From Gammaproteobacteria bacterium (GTDB lineage Bacteria > Pseudomonadota > Gammaproteobacteria > Thiohalomonadales > Thiohalomonadaceae): 9,215 bases of DNA. Made by a program: the position numbers and the translations under genes. Every line of letters starts with the position of its first letter. Within the stretch, counting starts at the first letter, position 1. Where the stretch lies: the NCBI GenBank assembly GCA_023228645.1, contig JALOAT010000089.1, positions 1 through 9,215 on the forward strand, given 5' to 3'. Below, in pieces: positions 5,436 to 9,215 of the stretch. The notes below the pieces were generated by a model. The model saw only the letters and a program-made list of their open reading frames with translations, was not told the DNA's origin and ran no database searches.

Positions 5436-8042
5436 ATGAAACGCTCCCTCAAGATCCTCGCCTGGATATTCGGCGGCCTGGTGCTGCTGGTGGTGGCCGC
5501 GGTGATCGCCGTGCCGCTGCTGGTGGATCCCAACGACTACCGCGACGACATCGCCGGCCTGGTGCAGAAACAGACCGGCCGGGAGCTGGCCATCGAAGGC
5601 GACATCCGGCTTTCGGTATTCCCCTGGTTGGGCGTGGAGCTGGGCGAGACGCGCCTGGGCAATGCGCCGGGCTTCGGCCCCGAGCCCTTCGCGCGGGTGC
5701 AGCGGGCGCAGGTGCGCGTGAAGGTCTTGCCGTTGCTGCGCCGCGAGGTGCAGGTGGACACCCTCGCGCTGGACGGCCTGCGCCTGCAACTGGCGCGCAA
5801 TGCCCAGGGCGTGAGCAACTGGGACGATCTCCTGAAGCGCGCCGAGGTCGGGGCCGAGGCCGAGCAGCGGCCAGAGCCGGCGCCCGGCGAGCGACCGCCC
5901 CGCGAACTCGGCGCCCTCGCCGTGGGTGGCGTGCGCATCCGTGATGCCCAGGTGATATGGGACGACCGCGTAGCCGGGCAACGCGTGGAAGTGAAAAATT
6001 TAACCCTGAAGACCGGCGCGCTGGACCTGGAATCCCCTTTCCCGCTGCACCTTGCGGCCGACGTGGTGAGCAACGCCCCCGAGGTGAGCAGTCACGTCGC
6101 CCTGGACGCCGAGGTGCTCGCGAACCTGACCACCGAGCGCTACGCCCTCAACGGCCTGGCCCTGGACCTGCGGCTCGCCAGCCCGCTCATTCCCGGAGGG
6201 CAACTGGCCGCCCAGCTCGCCGCCGACGCCAGCGCCGATCTGAAGGCCCAGACCACCGAGCTCTCCGCCCTGACCTTGGACGCCCTCGGCCTGCGCCTCA
6301 CCGGCCGCGCCAACGCCAGCGGCATCCTGAAGGCCCCGGAAGGCAAGGCCGAGCTGAACGGCGCGGTGCGCGATGGCCAACAGTTCTCCGCCGCCCTCAA
6401 GGCCCTCACCGGAATGACCCTGGAGGCGGAAGCCGTGAAGGACGGCCGCGTCGCCCTGCAGGCGGCGGTTTCCCTGCCCAAGGGCACGGCGCGCCTGGCG
6501 CGCTTCGAACTGTCCGCGCTCGGCACCACCGTGAACCTGAACCTGGATGCCAGCGGCCTGCCCGCGGCCGCGCTGGCCAAGGGCCAACTGACGGCTGAAG
6601 TGAAAAACGGCGCCGCCCTGCGCGGCCTGCTGCCGCCGGACCTGGACCCCGCCAGCCTCAGCGGTGCGCGCCTCAGCTCCAGCTTCCGTTTCGATCAGGC
6701 GAAACAGGCCGCACAGCTCCCCGACCTGCACCTGGCCGCCCTGGGCCTCGACCTGCGCGGCGAGGTGAACGCCAGCGGCCTCCTCGACCAGACGCCGAAG
6801 GCCGCAGGCAGACTCACGGTGAACGAGTTCGTGCCGCGCACCCTGTTAGAAAAACTGGGCGTGAAACTGCCCGACATGGCCGATCCCAACACCCTCACCC
6901 GGGCCGCGATCGCCACGGGCTTCGAGGCCTCACCCGCCCACGTGGCCGTCAGCGACCTGAAGCTGCGCTTCGACGACACCACCGTCCAGGGCCACCTGTC
7001 GTTTCGCAACTTCGCCAAGCCGGTGATCCGCTACGACCTCACGGTCGACCAGCTGGACGCGGACCGCTACCTGCCGCCGCCCGCCACACAACAGGCCGCA
7101 CGACCATCGACACCGCCGCCTGGCCCCGCCGCCGCAGCCGCGCCATTGCAACTACCCCTGGACCTGCTGCGCAGCCTGGACGTCGACGGCACCCTGCGCG
7201 TGGGCCGACTCAAGGCCGCGAACATGCAGGTCGGTCAGGTGCGCGCCACCCTGCGCGCCGCCGGTGGCCAGCTGCGCCTGAACCCGCTCGGCGCCACGCT
7301 CTACGGCGGAAAATACGCGGGCAATCTGGGCCTGGACGTGCGCAGCGAGGTGCCGGCGCTGTCCATGGACGAGAAGCTCACCGGCGTGCAGGTGGGCCCA
7401 TTGCTCAAGGACTTCATGGGCAAGGACTACGTCACCGGCCGCGCCCAGTTGGCGGCGAAACTCACTGCGCGCGGCAGCGAGCCCATGGCCATCCGCAACA
7501 CCCTTACCGGTACCGCCAACTTCGCCTTCAAGGACGGTGCGGTGAACGGCATCAACATCGCCCAGCTGCTGCGCGAGGCCCTGGCCCGCTTCAAGGGCCA
7601 GCCGGTGCCGAAGGAAGAGACGCGCAGCACCGACTTCACGGAGCTCAAAGGCTCGCTCACGGTGAAGAACGGCCTGGTCGACAATCAGGACCTCACCGCC
7701 AACTCACCCCTGCTGCGCGTGCGCGGCAAGGGCACCGCGCACCTGGGCACCGAAAAGGTCGATTACCGCGTCGACACCACCGTGGTCGGCAGCCTGGAGG
7801 GCCAGGGCGGAGCGGGGCTAAAGGAACTGTCCGGCCTCACCGTACCCGTGGAGATCACCGGCAGCTTCACCGCGCCGCGCTTCAACGTGCCCCTTGGCAA
7901 GCTGCTGGAGGAACGGGCGAAACAGCGCCTCGACGCGGAAAAGCAGAAGCAGAAGGAACGCCTGGAAAAACGCCTCGACGAGGAGAAGAAACGCCTCGAA
8001 GAGAAGCTGCAAGACCGCTTCAAGGACCTGCTCAAGCGATGA
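5436..8042 (+). CDS. asmA: AsmA-family protein, envelope lipid transport/homeostasis
   Basis: This 868-residue protein has one N-terminal transmembrane helix (about 7-29) followed by a long beta-rich periplasmic part. The opening after the helix (LVDPNDYRDDI, then GRELAIEGDIRLSVFPWLGVELG) is the AsmA N-terminal signature. The C-terminal part (ITGSFTAPRFNV, near 807-818) is typical of AsmA. AsmA-like proteins are bridge-type lipid carriers between the membranes and influence outer-membrane assembly. It is longer than E. coli AsmA (about 617 residues), helped by a Pro/Ala-rich linker (about 546-575) and a highly charged Lys/Glu/Arg tail (about 822-868). Two similar segments at about 279-298 and 431-450 suggest repeating beta-groove units. 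AAGGA at 5425-5429 is 6 bases from the ATG. The frame is open upstream into the kinase gene, but that part is an overlap shadow. It overlaps mutY by 4 bases. Confidence 0.92.
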   Translation: MKRSLKILAWIFGGLVLLVVAAVIAVPLLVDPNDYRDDIAGLVQKQTGRELAIEGDIRLSVFPWLGVELGETRLGNAPGFGPEPFARVQRAQVRVKVLPLLRREVQVDTLALDGLRLQLARNAQGVSNWDDLLKRAEVGAEAEQRPEPAPGERPPRELGALAVGGVRIRDAQVIWDDRVAGQRVEVKNLTLKTGALDLESPFPLHLAADVVSNAPEVSSHVALDAEVLANLTTERYALNGLALDLRLASPLIPGGQLAAQLAADASADLKAQTTELSALTLDALGLRLTGRANASGILKAPEGKAELNGAVRDGQQFSAALKALTGMTLEAEAVKDGRVALQAAVSLPKGTARLARFELSALGTTVNLNLDASGLPAAALAKGQLTAEVKNGAALRGLLPPDLDPASLSGARLSSSFRFDQAKQAAQLPDLHLAALGLDLRGEVNASGLLDQTPKAAGRLTVNEFVPRTLLEKLGVKLPDMADPNTLTRAAIATGFEASPAHVAVSDLKLRFDDTTVQGHLSFRNFAKPVIRYDLTVDQLDADRYLPPPATQQAARPSTPPPGPAAAAAPLQLPLDLLRSLDVDGTLRVGRLKAANMQVGQVRATLRAAGGQLRLNPLGATLYGGKYAGNLGLDVRSEVPALSMDEKLTGVQVGPLLKDFMGKDYVTGRAQLAAKLTARGSEPMAIRNTLTGTANFAFKDGAVNGINIAQLLREALARFKGQPVPKEETRSTDFTELKGSLTVKNGLVDNQDLTANSPLLRVRGKGTAHLGTEKVDYRVDTTVVGSLEGQGGAGLKELSGLTVPVEITGSFTAPRFNVPLGKLLEERAKQRLDAEKQKQKERLEKRLDEEKKRLEEKLQDRFKDLLKR

Positions 8043-9118
8043 GCTTTGCCGCCCGCCTGCTGCGCTGGTACGACCATCACGGCCGCAAGGACCTGCCGTG
8101 GCAGCGCGCGCGTACGCCCTATGGCGTGTGGGTCTCCGAGGTGATGTTGCAACAGACCCAGGTGGCCACGGTGATCCCGTACTTCGAGCGCTTCATGGCG
8201 CGCTTCCCGGACCTGCGCGCCCTCGCCGACGCGCCGCTCGACGCCGTGCTCGCCCATTGGAGCGGCCTCGGCTATTACAGCCGCGCGCGCAACCTGCACC
8301 GCGCCGCGCAGCGCATCCGCGACGAACACGGCGGCGCGTTTCCCGAGCACATGGACGCCGTCACCGCCTTGCCGGGCATCGGCCGCTCCACCGCGGGCGC
8401 CATCCTCGCCCAGGCCCTGGGCCGGCGCCACGCCATCCTGGACGGCAACGTCAAACGTGTGCTCACACGCCACCGCGCCATCGACGGCTGGCCCGGCCGG
8501 AGCGCCGTGGAGCGCAGGCTGTGGGACATCGCCGCGGCCGAGACGCCGCACGCGCGGGTGGCCGACTACACCCAAGCCATCATGGACCTGGGGGCCACCG
8601 TCTGTACCCGTACACGCCCGCGCTGCGCCGAATGCCCCGTCGCCGACGATTGTGCGGCGCACAGGGCGGGCGCGACGTCACGCTTCCCGGCGCCGAAGCC
8701 GCGCAAGGCCCTGCCGGTGCGGCAGACGCGCATGCTGCTGGTGACCAACTCCGACGGCGAAGTGTGGCTGGAAAAGCGCCCGTCCAGCGGTATCTGGGGC
8801 GGCCTGTGGAGCCTGCCGGAACTGCCGACACAAGCCACACCGGAGGAGTGGGCGGTCACGTTCGGTACCCGCATCCACGCGCTGGCGACGTGGGCACCGC
8901 TTCGCCATACTTTCAGCCACTTTCACCTGGACATCACGCCGTTGCACCTGCGCGTCGCTGCGCCCGCGTGCGTGATGGAACCGGACCGCGGCCTCTGGTA
9001 TAAACCTGAGCTTTCCAATCAACTAGGCCTGCCGGCGCCCGTGGCGCGCCTGCTCCAGGCCCTCGAACAAGAAGGAACCGGACATGAGCCGAATGGTGCA
9101 TTGCGTGAAGCTGGGTAA
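8039..9118 (+). CDS. mutY: A/G-specific adenine DNA glycosylase MutY
   Basis: This 359-residue enzyme removes adenine mispaired with 8-oxoguanine, the last guard against G-to-T transversions. Catalytic residues are E34 (SEVMLQQTQV) and D135 (LDGNVKR), three positions earlier than E37 and D138 of E. coli. The helix-hairpin-helix motif is LPGIGRSTAGAI (111-122). The [4Fe-4S] cluster ligands are C189, C196, C199 and C205 in the exact C-x6-C-x2-C-x5-C spacing. The C-terminal NUDIX-like 8-oxoG recognition domain (about 225-345) includes WLEKRPSSGIWGGLWSLPE and FSHFHLDI. Length is normal. The gene starts inside the asmA stop (ATGA) and overlaps yggX by 35 bases. The order asmA-mutY-yggX is typical of gammaproteobacteria. 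Confidence 0.98.
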   Translation: MSFAARLLRWYDHHGRKDLPWQRARTPYGVWVSEVMLQQTQVATVIPYFERFMARFPDLRALADAPLDAVLAHWSGLGYYSRARNLHRAAQRIRDEHGGAFPEHMDAVTALPGIGRSTAGAILAQALGRRHAILDGNVKRVLTRHRAIDGWPGRSAVERRLWDIAAAETPHARVADYTQAIMDLGATVCTRTRPRCAECPVADDCAAHRAGATSRFPAPKPRKALPVRQTRMLLVTNSDGEVWLEKRPSSGIWGGLWSLPELPTQATPEEWAVTFGTRIHALATWAPLRHTFSHFHLDITPLHLRVAAPACVMEPDRGLWYKPELSNQLGLPAPVARLLQALEQEGTGHEPNGALREAG

Positions 9119-9215
9119 AGAGGCCGAAGGCCTGGAGCGCCAGCCCTATCCCGGCGAACTCGGCAAGCGCATCTTCGAAAACGTCTCCAAGGAGGCGTGG
9201 GGCATGTGGCTGCGC
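9084..9215 (+). CDS. yggX: YggX, probable Fe(2+)-trafficking protein (5' part, cut by window end)
   Basis: Only the first 44 codons are present, about half of the usual 90-residue protein. They begin MSRMVHCVKLGKEAEGLE and include YPGELGKRIFENVSKEAW, the family hallmark. C7 is the conserved cysteine linked to iron trafficking and protection of Fe-S clusters from oxidative damage. AAGGAA at 9072-9077 lies 6 bases before the ATG. The start lies 35 bases inside mutY in a different frame, so the two are probably translationally coupled. The pairing fits: YggX is reported to support MutY Fe-S integrity in enterics. Confidence 0.95.
   Translation, partial: MSRMVHCVKLGKEAEGLERQPYPGELGKRIFENVSKEAWGMWLR

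Overview
This window is GC-rich with strong G/C preference at third codon positions. It looks like chromosome from a gammaproteobacterium. Two things suggest this: the order asmA-mutY-yggX at the right end, familiar from Pseudomonas and relatives, and a 22-base fragment matching the 3' end of a gammaproteobacterial-type tRNA-Gly. A finer placement (for example a purple-sulfur or Ectothiorhodospira-like lineage) would be a guess. The sequence carries nine complete genes, one partial gene and a gene-free repeat-rich left edge.

Layout. Positions 1-355 hold no credible gene. They contain two imperfect copies of a hairpin-rich repeat, a tRNA-Gly 3'-end fragment and some short repeats. Positions 356-1219 (minus strand) encode a membrane-bound ferritin-like/VIT fusion protein, a probable iron exporter. 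A 120-base divergent intergenic region follows. Then comes a tightly packed plus-strand operon: cytochrome b561, an SHP-type high-spin cytochrome c (DUF1924), a dihaem cytochrome c (DHC), a protein of two tandem PepSY domains, an OmpR-family response regulator and a PhoQ/QseC-like sensor kinase. After a 56-base gap there is a second plus-strand group: an AsmA-family lipid-transport protein, MutY, and the start of yggX.

How the genes fit together. The membrane cytochrome b561, periplasmic DHC and periplasmic SHP form a known but functionally unsettled electron chain. Electrons would pass from quinol through cytochrome b to DHC, and on to the SHP haem, which can bind O2 or NO. SHP here keeps its diagnostic features: a CxxCH haem site and a downstream Asn-Cys pair with a second Cys. 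The PepSY protein and the two-component system are joined to the cytochromes by overlapping or abutting reading frames, so sensing and redox chemistry are probably one unit. The intergenic region carries two TTCAG hexamer-like repeats exactly 11 bases apart, the architecture of OmpR-family operators. I infer autoregulation by the encoded regulator, possibly also reaching the divergent iron gene. Iron, haem or Fe-S proteins recur across the window (ferritin-VIT, three cytochromes, MutY [4Fe-4S], YggX).

The most interesting part is the SHP-DHC-b561-PepSY-two-component operon. The components are known families. Their physiological purpose and the signal they respond to are not established, and the operator and the PepSY role proposed here are inferences.
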